Assembly: GCF_963082655.1 (NCBI RefSeq)
Contig: NC_081556.1
Location: 69,115,227 to 69,179,226 of the forward strand
From: Stomoxys calcitrans
Taxonomy: Eukaryota > Arthropoda > Insecta > Diptera > Muscidae
DNA: 64,000 bases
Direction of reading: 5' to 3'
Of the stretch, positions 33,662-45,091 are shown in pieces (the stretch's first letter is position 1; each line of letters starts with the position of its first letter). A model generated the notes under the pieces. The model did not search any database and had not been told where the DNA came from. It saw nothing but the letters and a program-made list of their open reading frames with translations. The position numbers and the translations under genes were made by a program.

Positions 33662-34579
33662 AGGGTTTTCCAATGGGAATTCAACAACTTTGAATTTAAT
33701 TTGTGAACGCACTTTTACTTCTGTCGATTCATTAGGTAAACTCAACATTTTCATTATGGTAAAGTACACTAACGATCTACATCTGCATATCATAAAAATT
33801 TACTACCGAAATTCATAGTTGCTGACCCCTATTTTAAGAACGTAAATACCGTTAATGGGTTCGTCAATAAGCAAAATATTCGTTACTGCTCAGGTGAAGA
33901 CTCACATGCGCTTCATAATTCAACACTTCATCACAAAAATAGTCATGGTTCGGTGCGGTTTGCATGCCATTGGGGTCATTGGGCCATATTTCTTCTTGGA
34001 AGATATGGACTTGGAGCCGAATTACCGCCTTCGTGAACTTGTAAAACCGTTCAAAATCTCACTGTTGTGAATTATGTATTTTTTTTATTGAAAGGCTATT
34101 TTTGATATTAAAGAACGCAAATGTTTCAATCGTTCATGATTTATAAAAAAATTTGTATTAAAATGTGTATAAGATACGAAAGTGTTCTCCATCACGTATG
34201 CGGAATTTCCACCCCTGAACGGCATATGGTTTCAACAGGCATAATGGTTCCACAAGCCACACAGCACACGGTACAATCGATTTATAGAAGTGTTAGTTTG
34301 ATGAGCGTGTTATCTCTATTTTGTATTATTTAGAGCTACGTCAAGTCATTGGTTAACGACGATAAGCCGATGACGTTGGCACAGCTTAGAGCCAACATTG
34401 AACAGAAAATAGCGACCGTTTCGTCTGAAATGTGTAGCTGAGACATCGAAAATTAGGTCCAACGTATTAACAGATCCCGTGCCCGCGGTAGCCCATTCAT
34501 AAATGTTGTGATTGTATTTCAAGCCAATAATAAAGTTTTTGAAATGTCTCAAATGGCAAGTCCTTATTGGAAAACCCGA
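33662..34579 (+). mobile_element. Mariner-superfamily transposon, internally deleted, TA target duplication
   Basis: The left end AGGGTTTTCCAATGGGAATT and the right end inverted (TCGGGTTTTCCAATAAGGAC) are imperfect terminal repeats. TA flanks at 33660-33661 and 34580-34581. Remnants of a transposase lie inside (see next entry). At 918 bp it is shorter than usual for such elements. Confidence 0.8.
33760..34540 (+). pseudogene. Mariner-superfamily transposase remnant
   Basis: Fragments in several frames keep the family order: an N-terminal stretch (MVKYTNDLHLHIIKIYYRNS), then VRCGLHAIGVIGPYFFLED near 33950-34010, then GIWFQQA near 34220 where the family has a WFQQD catalytic motif, so the aspartate is lost, then SYVKSLVNDDKPMTLAQLRA near 34332-34390 and the C-terminal RANIEQKIA. 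The block with the third catalytic residue (between the WFQQD-like and YVKSLV motifs) is deleted. Non-functional. Confidence 0.75.
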
Positions 34580-34867
34580 TAGTTATATGGATTTTATGAC
34601 ATTATGAAAATTAAAGCCATTCATTTTGAAAGGAATCCAATTATGACGTTGTTTTATGTTGTTTTGTATTCTTTGTCCTTTAAGAAAAGCAACAAATTTG
34701 TTCTGAGTTGCTATTTGGGTTCGTATTCATGACAATTACCTGCAAAAGAGATAAAACGATTGGGATTTTTGGCGACAAACAAGACTCTTTGATTGGGGAA
34801 GAATAATTTTTATTGTAACTGGTTAATATTTCCACTTTTTAATATAAAAGTCACTTTGTTTTTAGTA

Positions 34868-35100
34868 AGAAAGGTACACCCATTGATAAGTTTAGCGATC
34901 GACTCAGAATCACCTTCCGATTCGATTTAGTTATGTCCGTCTCCCCATGTTAATTTTTGCAGAAAGTGCAGGTCGCAATTTTCGTTCGATCGTCTTAAAA
35001 TTTGGTACATGCATGTTTTTCGACCTAAAGTCTATTACTGACTTTGAGTTTTCACACGAATAACTGTCAAAGCACACTATAAAAAAATGGCGACGAAAAT
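34868..35100 (+). mobile_element. DINE-type element, subfamily 2, 5' fragment
   Basis: GGTACACCCATTGATAAGTT, TCAGAATCACCTTCCGATTC and GATTTAGTTATGTCCGTCTC match, inverted, the 5' end of the copy at 42395-43440 (CTAAATCGAATCAGGAAGTG). TCTTAAAATTTGGTACATG follows as in its first unit. Confidence 0.65.
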
Positions 35101-35409
35101 AATGAGAACACATTCCGTAAATGTGATTCTGAGTTCTATGAGCAAAATAGTAGCGACATGTCGCTGCATCAGGATATATTTCGCACTATTTTAATTGCAA
35201 ATGTAATTAAATGCTTACGAAATTGACCGAATCAACTCTGATTCAATACTGTCGTCATTGTTGTTGTTTGACTTTTGTTAGTGTTCTGACAAAGAAAAGA
35301 GTCTGTCACAGTTCGCAATAATTAATAGGCACTTTCGCTGTGAATGAAGTCAGTATTAGGCTTAAAGACGAAATTGATCAATATGCAATAATGTTGTATT
35401 TTGTCAACC
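35101..35409. other. No recognisable gene
   Basis: AT-rich spacer between a DINE-type fragment and the 3' tail of a LINE. Confidence 0.5.
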
Positions 35410-37520
35410 GTAGCTATTAGGTTAGGTTAGGTTGAAAAGAAGGTGCAGATATTAATCCGCCCCATACCACTATGGACATACACCTAAACCAGTAATCGGA
35501 TTGTTGTGCGCTCTAAAAACCATAAAGTAACCTCTAAAAAGAAAATTTTAAGTTAGGAATTCCATGCTACTTATAAAATCCCTAATTGTTTTCAATACCA
35601 CTCCCCTGTGTTGGTCCATGTCTGGTATTGTGTCCCCACCTAAGTACCGGTATCTATCGGACGCGAAAGCCGGGCAATGACAAAGGAAATGCTCCAACGT
35701 CTCATCATCTTCCCCACATGCCCTATATATGCTATCACTTGCCGCACCGATTTTACATAAGTGAGCTCGTAGTCCTATGTGTCTCGTTATGATACCAATA
35801 GCCATACTGACCTCCTTCTTGCTTCATTTCAGTAATAGCCTCGTCTTTTCGCCGTCCTACCGACCGTTTCGCTGTTCCACGATGTTGCATGTGCATTCGT
35901 CGCCCTCTCCCTTAACTCGGTCTGCGTCGAAACAGATCTCAGTCCCTGGGTTTTCAATGTAAACCCCCAGGCCCACTCTGTCCTCTAGCTTTGATCCATC
36001 CGTGTAACATGATCTTCCAGATGGCAATACTAGGGTTCCGTCAATCCAAGATTGTGCCGATAACATCAGTGCCTCGCACTCGTTTTCAAGGTTCATCTTA
36101 GGTATCCGATCGGAAACCTATTCCCTTCCTTCCAGGTTTCCTATCGTCTCCTCGATCATACCGCGATGGTATGAGCTGCTCCCATCCGCAATCCATACTC
36201 CCATCGCCTTAAGTCTCATAGCCGCAGTGGCTGCCTCACACTTAATCTGTATGTCAATGGGTCGGATGTCTAGAATAGTCTCCGGTGCCCTAGTGGGCGT
36301 GGTCCTCATCGCTCCACCTATGCCAAGACAACATGTTGTATGATCTCGTTGTATGGTCCTTATTTGACACTTTTTCTTCTTAGCAGTCCACCAAACTACT
36401 GAGGCGTAAGTAAGTATTGGTCTAGCCACGCTCCTGTAGAGTCAGTGGACTGTCCTCAGATTCAGGCCCCATTTCGAGCCTACGGCCCGTGTACATAGTG
36501 CCCAACATCTGTGAGCCTTCTCAGTACGCTCCTGAATGTAACACTTCCAATTCAGTTTCCTGTCTAAGATCACACCTAACTATTTGACCTTGTCAGATAT
36601 CGAAATCGTCTTATTGAGGAAACGTGGTGCGTTAAATTGGCCCACCTTCGTCTTCCTCGTCAACAGGCATATTTCTGTCTTCTCTGGGTTAACATTGAGA
36701 CCTCTAGGTCTAGCCCAGTCATATGCCATATGCAAGACCCTTTCCGCCCTTCTGCATAGCTCGTTCGGATCCTTACCTCTTAGAAGTATTATAACATCGT
36801 CTGCGTAGCAGGTGGGTTCAAATCCCACCTCAGTTTGCATCCGTAATAGTTCATTTATCACCCATATGAGTGGCGATAAAATGCCCCCCTGTTGCGTGCC
36901 CTGTGCCACTTTCACCCTAATATTTATGCAATGCGACACGCAATTTATTCACCTGTTCCTTAGCATATGGTTTATTCAGTCTCTAAGGACCGGGTCCACC
37001 CGGTACTGTTCTAAGGATTGGATCAGTGTGTCGGTCCGCACATTGTTAAAAGCCTCCTCGATGTCAATGCATACCGCCAGTGTGTACGTTTTGGCATCGA
37101 AGGATTCTTCTATTTTATGCACAACCTCGTGCAGGGCAGTCTCCACCGACCTTCCCTTAACAAAGGCGTGCTCTTTGTATTTAAGCAGTTCGCTGGATGT
37201 CATACTCTTTATCATGGTGTCCACAATACGTTCTTTGGTTTTGAGTAGCAAGGATGTAAGGCTTATGCGTCTGTAGGCCTTTGGTGTCGCATAGCTTGCC
37301 TTGCCTAGCTTGGTATGAACACCACCCTTGCCTCCTGCCAGGCTTTCGGAGTATATGAAAGTCCAATGCACGCTGTGAATGTTTTGGCCAGACGAGGAGC
37401 CAGATAGTCTGCCTCTTTCTGTAGTAACGCCGGAAATATTCCATTAGGTCCGGGTGACTTAAATGGTTTCAATCTCTTCAAGGATTCCTTTACCATAAAT
37501 TCGGTTATCATAAATCTAGC
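35410..37520 (-). mobile_element. LINE family A, reverse transcriptase to 3' end (minus, best preserved)
   Basis: A non-LTR retrotransposon copy that runs from the start of reverse transcriptase (37520) to a TTAGG-like repeat tail (35417-35434). The endonuclease and ORF1 are absent because a mariner element abuts the 5' side at 37523. The 3' UTR is short (about 110 bp after the last coding block). The protein order is reverse transcriptase, thumb, RNase H, zinc knuckle. This defines family A for the other copies in the window. Confidence 0.85.
35548..37516 (-). pseudogene. LINE reverse transcriptase / RNase H pseudogene
   Basis: On the minus strand: KPFKSPGPNGIFPALLQKEA (37480-37400); then, after a frameshift, AYRRISLTSLLLKTKERIVD and KGRSVETALHEVVHKIEESF; the first catalytic block CIDIEEAFNNV (near 37060); a stop at 36976; GTQQGGILSPLIW (36900); the second catalytic block YADDVIILL (intact, near 36800); LNVNPEKTEICLLTRKTKVG (36700); SVVWWTAKKKK (36370); the RNase H start CYTDGSKLEDRVGLGVYIEN (36010); and a terminal CRACGEDDETLEHFLCHC knuckle (35720). 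It would copy element RNA into DNA at a nick. Five or more frame breaks make it inactive, though long open blocks suggest it is younger than the other copies. Confidence 0.85.
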
Positions 37521-37522
37521 TA

Positions 37523-38326
37523 TAAAGTTTGAACATATTTACTCGAAAAAAAAAAAAAACAAATATTAGTCATCAAAAATCGCTTTATTGTTTTTCAATA
37601 TATTCCCCATTACGATCTACACACTTTTGAATGCGTTTGAACCAATTGTCGAAACACTTTTGCCACTCTGATTGACGTATCTCCAAGACATGCATTCTGA
37701 ACCATCATCGCTAACCGCTTTTTCAGGTGTCGAAAAACGTTGACCTCTCATTTTATTTTTTACGTACCGTATTTAATAGAAGAAGAAAAAAGAAAGTGCT
37801 CAAAAATGCAGCTGTTTCCTATTTTTGGAGCATTTATTTCGACCAATCGACACGAGACTATTTTTGAGCGATTGTCAAATTGTGTGGGAGCCAACGCGAA
37901 CAATTTTTTTTTTAATGTATGCTGGTCCCACTAATGCCTAAGGTTGTCTCAATCTTAAGATAGGTCACATGACGATCTTGCAAATTCAGTTGGCGCATAG
38001 CATCAATGGTTTTTGGAATAACTGATTTTTGACGACCTTCACGAAATTCTTCTTGGAATGAACTACGATCTCGATTAAATTCACCATGCCATCGATAAAT
38101 ACTGGTCCTTGATGAAGCTTCATCGCCAAAAAATGAATTAAGTTAATCGATACGCTGTTGTTGAGTTAAACGTAGAAAGTTGTAAAAAATAAGCGCACGA
38201 AATGTTCACGATTTAATTCCATTTTAAGATGATGCATCTTTTAAGTTACTGTAAACAACACAAATTGCGCTCGTATGTCAACAACGTTCTGAGTATGTAT
38301 AACCTCAAAAATGTCAAGCTTTACGA
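37523..38326 (-). mobile_element. Mariner element, internally deleted, abutting LINE A
   Basis: The left end TAAAGTTTGAACATATTTAC and the right end inverted (TAAAGCTTGACATTTTTGAG) are imperfect terminal repeats. TA precedes the left end (37521-37522). The transposase runs on the minus strand (next entry). It sits exactly where the LINE reading frame ends, so it probably inserted into or next to the LINE. Confidence 0.75.
37580..38225 (-). pseudogene. Mariner transposase remnant
   Basis: On the minus strand it begins MELNREHFVRLFFTTFYV (38222), continues after a frameshift with FGDEASSRTSIYRWHGEFNR and SSFQEEFREGRQKSVIPKTI, DRHVTYLKIETTLGISGTS, then RWLPHNLTIAQK with stops (37890). A large deletion removes the catalytic D,D,D core. 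It resumes at MRGQRFSTPEKAV and ends with SEWQKCFDNWFKRIQKCVDR and NGEYIEKQ followed by TAA. The N-terminal helix-turn-helix and C-terminus are thus recognisable, the active site is not present. Confidence 0.85.
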
Positions 38327-38514
38327 TAGAGCTCTCAGTTGGCAGATTGCAACACAAGGATTGTCCAATCCCGAAATATAAAAGGTAACCATTGTATAGA
38401 AACATGGAAATGAACGTCGTGGAAAATTAAAGAATAATTTCTATAGCAAATAGATTCGCGGATAATTATTATCCGACAAGAGAGAAATCCCATCTCAAAG
38501 TATTTATGGAATCG

Positions 38515-39045
38515 AAAAGATTCGAACGCATAAAGCAAGCCGCTTGAAATTTTGCACAAATGCATCGTAACGATGTAGGTCGTTGGGGATTGCAAATGAG
38601 CCATATCGGTTCAGATTTGGATTGGGCTGAAATTTTGCACATGCTGTTATTTTATGACTTCCAAAAACTGTGCCAAGTATGATCCAAATCGGTCTATAAC
38701 CAGATATAGCTCCCATATAAACGATCTCCAGATTTGACTCCTTGAGCCCTTACAAGCCGATTTGGCTGAAATTTTGCATGTAGTGTTTTGTAATAACTCC
38801 CACAACTGTGCCTAGTACGGTCCAAATCAGTCTATAACCTGATATAGCTCCAATGTAAACCGGTCATTCGATTATCCTTGTTCGGTTCCTAGAAGCTTTA
38901 ATTTTTGTTCGTCTGACAGAAGTTTGGTATGTAGAATAAAATTATGCCCTACAACTTAATTAATTTGTATACATGTTTTGTAGAATCCATGGTGGTGTGT
39001 TTTCAAGATTCGGCCATGCCGAATTAAGCACGCTTTTACTTGTTT
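38515..39045 (+). mobile_element. DINE-like element, 5' truncated
   Basis: GCCGCTTGAAATTTTGCACA and GATGTAGGTCGTTGGGGATT start the copy. Units with GATCCAAATCGGTCTATAAC and ATATAGCTCCCATATAAACG follow, then GAATCCATGGTGGTGTGTTT and the 3' end TTCGGCCATGCCGAATTAAG, CACGCTTTTACTTGTTT. The GTCC tract and the TATACCC start are missing. Confidence 0.8.
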
Positions 39046-39349
39046 GATTATAATTTCGTGGATAGTTCGGCTTGAGGTAATTTTTCCAATATTTCGATTA
39101 CCGCCGGTAACATTCATCAGAGAATGGATAACTATAAAGATTATAGTAACATAAAACAGAATTTAACAAAAGCACAGAAACAAAAATATAAATTTTATTA
39201 AAATTTCACGTTTGAAACAGAAATTACACTTTAAAACAAGTGAACTTGTTTCTTACGTTTCTGTAAATTGGTGCACAGTGGTGTGTATCCGTTTTGTAGT
39301 TTATACGTTCGTCAGTTGGGGTGTTAATTATGTGTGTATTTTCTCTTGT
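39046..39349. other. No recognisable gene
   Basis: AT-rich spacer. Confidence 0.5.
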
Positions 39350-40770
39350 AGTTAGGTTCTTTGGCTCATGTCTTGACGTCCTTGAAATCTGGTACATGTC
39401 CTCGAGCAGACTGCTAGTGCGGGACACACACGCAGCATATGTCCTATAGTCTCTCCTTCTTCTAAGTCCCCACAGCTTCTGCAAAAGCTATCACTGACAA
39501 CCTTCAGTCTGTAAGCATGTTTTCCGATTAGACAGTGGCCTGTCATGACGGACATAATGACTGAGACATCTGTTCTAGCCAATGACAGCAAAGCATTAGA
39601 CCTGTTCAAGTCTAGATTAGTGCACATAGTTTTGGAATGCCCACCGTCCCCTCTTTGTGACCATCTACAATTCGTTGCCCTTCGGGCCTGGTCCTGAAAA
39701 CTTAGCCTACATGTCACTAGAGGCATTTCCACAGATTCCAGTTTCCCTGAAATGTGTAGGGTAGTTCCTAGTCTCGCAATCTCGTCCGCTTTACAATTCC
39801 CTAAGATATCTCTGTAGCCCGGCACCCAGAATAGGTGAATATCGAACTGTTCAGCCATCTCGTAGAGAGATATGCGACAGTCGAGGTCAGTTTTTGTGTT
39901 CAGCAATACGATTTAATGGCTTTTTGAGATGATATTTATGTCAATCCTCGTTATGTTATTATATCATAGCCATTCCACCATTTCCTTAATTGCAAGGATC
40001 TACGCTTGATACACCCTGCAGTCGTCGAGTACCCTTTTCGGTATGATCAGTTCTAGATCTTACGCGTACACCCCAAAGCCCACCTGGCCGTATAGTTTGA
40101 AACCATATAGAAGTCTATGTAACTTCCATTACCAGGTATTTCGTAATTTCTATCTGTTCTGTCAGGAATAGTGGTGCAGTACTTTTTATGAAACCGCGGC
40201 TCAGGCAGGGTGTATTCCACACTGCCTGGAACATCGGACATTGTATCAAGGATAATACAGTGTCCGCAGCCGCCACATGAGAAAGCTCCCTTATCCTTAC
40301 GGAAGTGGTCGCAGCAATTTGTCTTGCCACAATGTCCAGAGGCATTAGATGTAGCATTTAATTCAGTGCATCAGACGGTGTCGTCTTCAGTGCGGCTGTG
40401 ATGCACAAACAAGCCATCTTTTGGATCCGGTTGACTATTGAACAGTTGGTGGACTTTTGAAGAACATATAGAATTATAGATCTGACAACTGCAGAATATA
40501 CCTAGTGCATGACGCGCAGTCTAAACCCCCAACTTTTGTCAATGGCTATCTTGCAGGTGTATAGGACAAGAGTTACCTTTCATGCCCTTTCCAAAGTGTT
40601 AGATTTGAAGTTAAAATTTGTGTCCAGCAAAACACCCAGGTATTTTGAGCTTTATATTAATGGAACATTCACTCCTCCCAAAGAGACAGGTGCCCCTAAG
40701 GTGGCTTGTAACTCCTGCCGAAGAACACTTTCGGCAGCCCACTTCGCTGTTGCAAGTAAAGGTTCCTGAA
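39350..40770 (-). mobile_element. LINE family B, 3' half (minus)
   Basis: The minus strand reads, from 40770: thumb (ETGAP-like region, KYLGVLLDTNFNFKSN near 40620), RIQKMACLCITAAL-type block, the DALNMLHLMPLDIVARQIAA block (40350), PDRTDRNYEIPGNGSYIDFY (40130), then the RNase H C-terminal part in one open frame of 184 codons (39352-39906): FDIHLFWVPGYRDILGNCKA (WVPG, GNxxAD motifs intact), SVIMSVMTGHCLIGKHAYRL and the zinc knuckle FCRSCGDLEEGETIGHMLRV C. The palm is absent. This is a truncated copy. Confidence 0.85.
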
Positions 40771-40904
40771 GTATCAATACCAAGATTATAATAATGATTT
40801 TTCTCTATTATTACAAATAAGTGCTTATTCTTGAGCTTCATTGAACGTTGTATTTAATGACATTTGTACTACCGGCAACACTGATGGTATTCCTGTTGAT
40901 AACT

Positions 40905-41330
40905 CGTTATATTTTAGCAGCTAGTAAATCTAAGGATAATGATAATTACATGTACTTACCAAGTTTTTGCTGGGTTACAAAACAAGTTCTCAATGAAATA
41001 AATAATTTCAAATTGACAAAAAAAGAATGCCCAGGCTTTGACTTAATAACAACAGAATTACTAAAACAGGTTCCCATCAATTGTTTATACAGAATAAATA
41101 CTTTTGTCAAAGTACGCCTTAATAAAAAAAATATGTTCAAAAACTGCCGAAGTTCAAAAGACGCCAAAACCAGGAAAACCAGCGACAGAGGTAACATCGT
41201 ACAGGCCAATATCCTTGCTACCAGTTTTTTCGAAATTATTTGAAAAACCTTTATTGAATCGTATAAAACTGATTATCTAAGAGCGTAACCCTATATCATT
41301 ACATTACAAAAGGAAGTTTAATATAAATAT
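40905..41330 (+). mobile_element. Jockey-type LINE reverse transcriptase, N-terminal fragment
   Basis: The plus strand encodes VTKQVLNEINNFKLTKKECP then GFDLITTELLKQVP (40970-41075), the fingers block of Jockey-clade reverse transcriptases. Frame-shifted pieces follow with KTPKPGKPATEVTSYRPISL-like and LLPVFSKLFEK-like reading (41150-41250). It stops at a TGA near 41240 and shows no palm motifs. It differs from families A and B. Confidence 0.75.
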
Positions 41331-41374
41331 TTTTCGCCTTGATTTCATGTTTAACTATTTTCTCTTCAAAATAT

Positions 41375-42331
41375 TTTGTTATAGCCATGTCCGTCTGTCC
41401 GTCCGTCCTTCCGTCTGTCTGTAGAAAGCGCGCTAACTTTCGAAGTAGTAAAGCTAGCCGCTTAAAATTTTGCACAAATACTTCTTATTAGTGTTGGTTG
41501 TAAATGGGCCATATCGGTTCATGTTTTGATATAGCTCCCATATAAACCGATCTTGGGTCTTGACTTCTTGAGCCTCTAGAAGGCGCAATTCATATCCGAT
41601 TTTATTGAAATTTTGCACGTTGTGTTTTGGTAGCACTTCCAACAACTGCGCTAAGTACGGTTTTAATCGGTCCATGTTTTGATATAGCTGCCATATAAAC
41701 CGATCTTGGATCTTGACTTCTTGAGCCAATAGTGCGCTAAGTACGGTTTTAGTCGGTCCATGTTTTGATATAGCTGCCATATAAACCGATCTTCGATCTT
41801 GACTTCTTGAGCCTCTAGAGGGCGCAATTCTCATCCGATTTGGCTGATATTTTGCATGAGGTGTTTTGTTATGGCTTCCAAACACTGTGCTAGGTATGGC
41901 GTAATTCGGTATAGAACCTGATATAGCTGCCATATAAACCGATCTGGGATCTTGACTTCTTGAACCTATAAAGGGCGCAATTCTTATCCGGCTTCTCTCA
42001 TACGTACATACTGATTTAGTCTGAATCGATAAATGGCTTGATACAGCTCCCATATAAACCTATCTCCCGATTTTGCTTCTTGAGCCCCTACAAGGCGCAA
42101 TTCTTATCCGAATGAACTGAAATATTACACACTGACTTGTACAATGTTCAGCATCCATTTATGGTCCGAATCGGACTATAACTTGTTATAGCACAAAAAG
42201 CATAGCAGTTCTTATTCAATATTCTATGTTTGTCTAAAAGAGATACCGCGCATAGAACTCGACAAATGCGATCAATGGTGGAGGGTATATAAGATTCGGC
42301 TCGGCCGAACTTAGCACGCTCTTACTTGTTT
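41375..42331 (+). mobile_element. DINE-like element, 5' end truncated
   Basis: It starts inside the 5' block (TATAGCCATGTCCGTCTGTC, CGTCCGTCCTTCCGTCTGTC). The ATATAAACC anchors are at 41546, 41699, 41785, 41938 and 42058: two steps of 153 bp and two shortened units. The 3' end is intact: ATGGTGGAGGGTATATAAGA, TTCGGCTCGGCCGAACTTAG, CACGCTCTTACTTGTTT. A 199-codon minus frame (41454-42053) is a product of the repeat. Confidence 0.85.
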
Positions 42332-42394
42332 CATAATATTTTGTGATTAACTGATATACAATATTTTACTATGAATACAATTCTACGAAAAAAT

Positions 42395-43440
42395 ATTATA
42401 CCCTACACCACCGAGTCTACGTACAATTTTTAATACAGAGAACCTACGTCGAAATCTAGTCAGACTTTAATTTCCCATACCTATTGAAATTTCGAATTGA
42501 ACCTTATAAGATTTTCTAACGATAGAATCTAAATTGTGGCTACTACAGTCTTAAAGGTCATATCGGATGAAATATATATATGGAAGCTATATCTAATTCT
42601 GAAGCAATTTTTATGAAATTTTCTGCACATACTTGGACGTCAAATAAAACAATTCACAATTTTTGTTTGTTTCTTTTTCGAGACGAGCTCAATGTTGGGA
42701 GATTGCAAATGGAAAAGAAAAGATAAAGATAGCAACATACACCAACCACTATGGGACGCGTTTCGTCTTTGGTTAGAAGATTTTTCAACCATATTAGGTG
42801 TGATGGCTTCCAGGGCCGTGCGTTGGTATGTTTTATTTGAATCGTATTAATTGCGAAAACGCAACTATGATACAATTACCACATTAACCACGCTCGACAA
42901 CCCAGTCTATTAGCTGTGCTTTTCCCAATGCATGGGTTTTTGTGTAATGACAAATATTTTTTCTGTGGCAATTACACTACTTCCGTGATACACATGATTC
43001 TGTGCATTTGTTGGAAGTTGTATAAGGTAGTTGTACAAATTCTATAAGGATCGGGCAAAAATTGCGGCTTATACAGCCTCAAAATGCCATTTCCGATTTG
43101 GATGAAATTTTGCACAAGTATTGGGACTTCAAATAAAACAAATGTTAGAACGTCAAATGAAACACCTCACGCAAAATGTTGTAAAGATCGAATTAAAATT
43201 GAGGATACTACAGCCTTAAATGGGTATACCGGATGAAAGACACATTAAAATTAAATCTGAACCTTTTTTCTTGGATCAAAAAAGTAACTTGTGTAAAATT
43301 TTATGGCAAGCGGACAACAAATTCGACCTGCACCTTGATTATAAGAATGCATGGACATAAAGACAGACGGACGTAGCTAAATCGAATCAGGAAGTGATTC
43401 TAAGCCGATCGGTATACTTATAAATGGGTCTAGCTCTTAT
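42395..43440 (-). mobile_element. DINE-type element, subfamily 2
   Basis: In plus coordinates it starts with the inverted 3' end TATTATACCCTACACCACCG (42393-42412), then TCATATCGGATGAAATATAT (42548-42567), the unit motif of this subfamily. It ends with the inverted 5' block AAGACAGACGGACGTAGCTA, AATCGAATCAGGAAGTGATT and GCCGATCGGTATACTTATAA. The middle (42660-42960) holds unrelated sequence, possibly another insertion. Confidence 0.65.
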
Positions 43441-45091
43441 CCTGGCATTTTATCTCAATAAAAAATAAAACCCTAATTTTGGGATATAATTTATTTTCGG
43501 CTTGAAATTATTTTCCCTTTTTTTGTGTTTTATTTCAATTTTTAAGGTGAGACTTATTTCATTTTTATCTGGACCTAGTTCATTTGGGCTTATTTGATTG
43601 GGAGATATTGTACACAGAAGAAAAATTTAACATCGATTCAGCCTTGTCAAAACAAACTCCTAAGAAACATTGTAAATGCCCCTTGGTACGTCCGCAATCC
43701 TGACATACAAAGAGAGAGCTTAATGAGAAAGCGGTGTGTGATGAAATATCTTTAGTTGCACGAAAACATGGCTCCAGACTGAGGGCACAGGTAAGTCCAA
43801 TACGATTGCAAAGAAGACTGAAAAGAAGAAAACCATGCGATATTCTTCAACATCTCCATTTGTAATTTCCAATGAATCTAAGCAATTCACCCTCTATGGT
43901 ATTTATTAGTTTTTTTTTTAATGGATTTATGTAATTCAGTCTCTACTTATATTTGTTGTATATATATATGATGATTGGGAAAAAATTGTTTGTTAGTTTA
44001 TTTTGAAACTAGTTGCAGTATATAACATGTATATAAATAAACAATAGTAAAAAAATGTAATAGTTTAAAGATCTTCTTGCAGAAAAAATATGGCATGTAC
44101 CTATAAAATTGCAAAAATATTTGGAATATGCCAGTTTACTACCTGCGAAAGCAACAATTAAATTTTTACCTTCTGAAAACGACAGAAAACTAATTCAGTT
44201 TTAGCAAAGAATTATTGTTTTACTCTTTAAAGCATTTTTGTTTCTTATTATAGCAAAAGTTTTGCTGGTACTCTGAAAGAAATTTGGACACACCACCAAT
44301 CGAGACTATAAGTGTGGGGTCGTGGTCAATGGAAACTTTATTTTGTCGTTTCATAATTTAGTTTAGACTATAATTGTCTAAGCGAGTTCGACTGTGGACT
44401 GACACTATAACATAACCTAACCATTCATCGTTACGTCCCCACGCAACATGCATGCATCCACACATCTGCACATTTGTAATGTGTAAACATAATACCTTAA
44501 ATCGTACCCATATTTTACGTGGTATTATTACAACATTTACCACAACATTAAGGGCGAGCATAATTTAAACGTGACTAATTATGTTAATAGTTACACAGCC
44601 AGAACTATAACCGCAACAACACGTACATACATTCTATAACGTACAAACTTACATAGGTATTTGTGCATGATTGCCAACAAATGCGGAATACATGCGCATA
44701 TATTTGTTAGCAGGAATCTATATACAATGGTAATAAAAAAGTGAAATTACTATGAATCATGTATTGAGGACTATGCGCTAGCATAGTTCTCTGATAACAT
44801 ACATTTACTCGCACATTTTTCCGATTCTAATCGGTTTTAACCACGCTGACAATAGTGCTTGACCTCACCATAATTGACCTAAAATCGATATTAAATAAAA
44901 TGCATAATAAAATAGTAACCTGATGACGAATAAGGTTGCATACACATGTAGAGTAATTGATAACATTAAACGATTCGAAGGTGACCAGCCACCACAGACG
45001 AGTTCACTCACTGGTCCATTGTGGTACCCTAGAAAGAGAGTGAAGAGAAAGATGATGTGAGACTTCGGACTATAGGTTATACACGAATAAA
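43441..45091. other. No recognisable gene
   Basis: AT-rich sequence with TA runs (43960-43972). Neither strand gives a recognisable protein and no match to the repeats of the window was noticed. Confidence 0.45.

Noticed and set aside
36812..37276. 154-codon plus-strand frame
   Set aside because: Antisense of LINE A reverse transcriptase, which has clear motifs on the minus strand.
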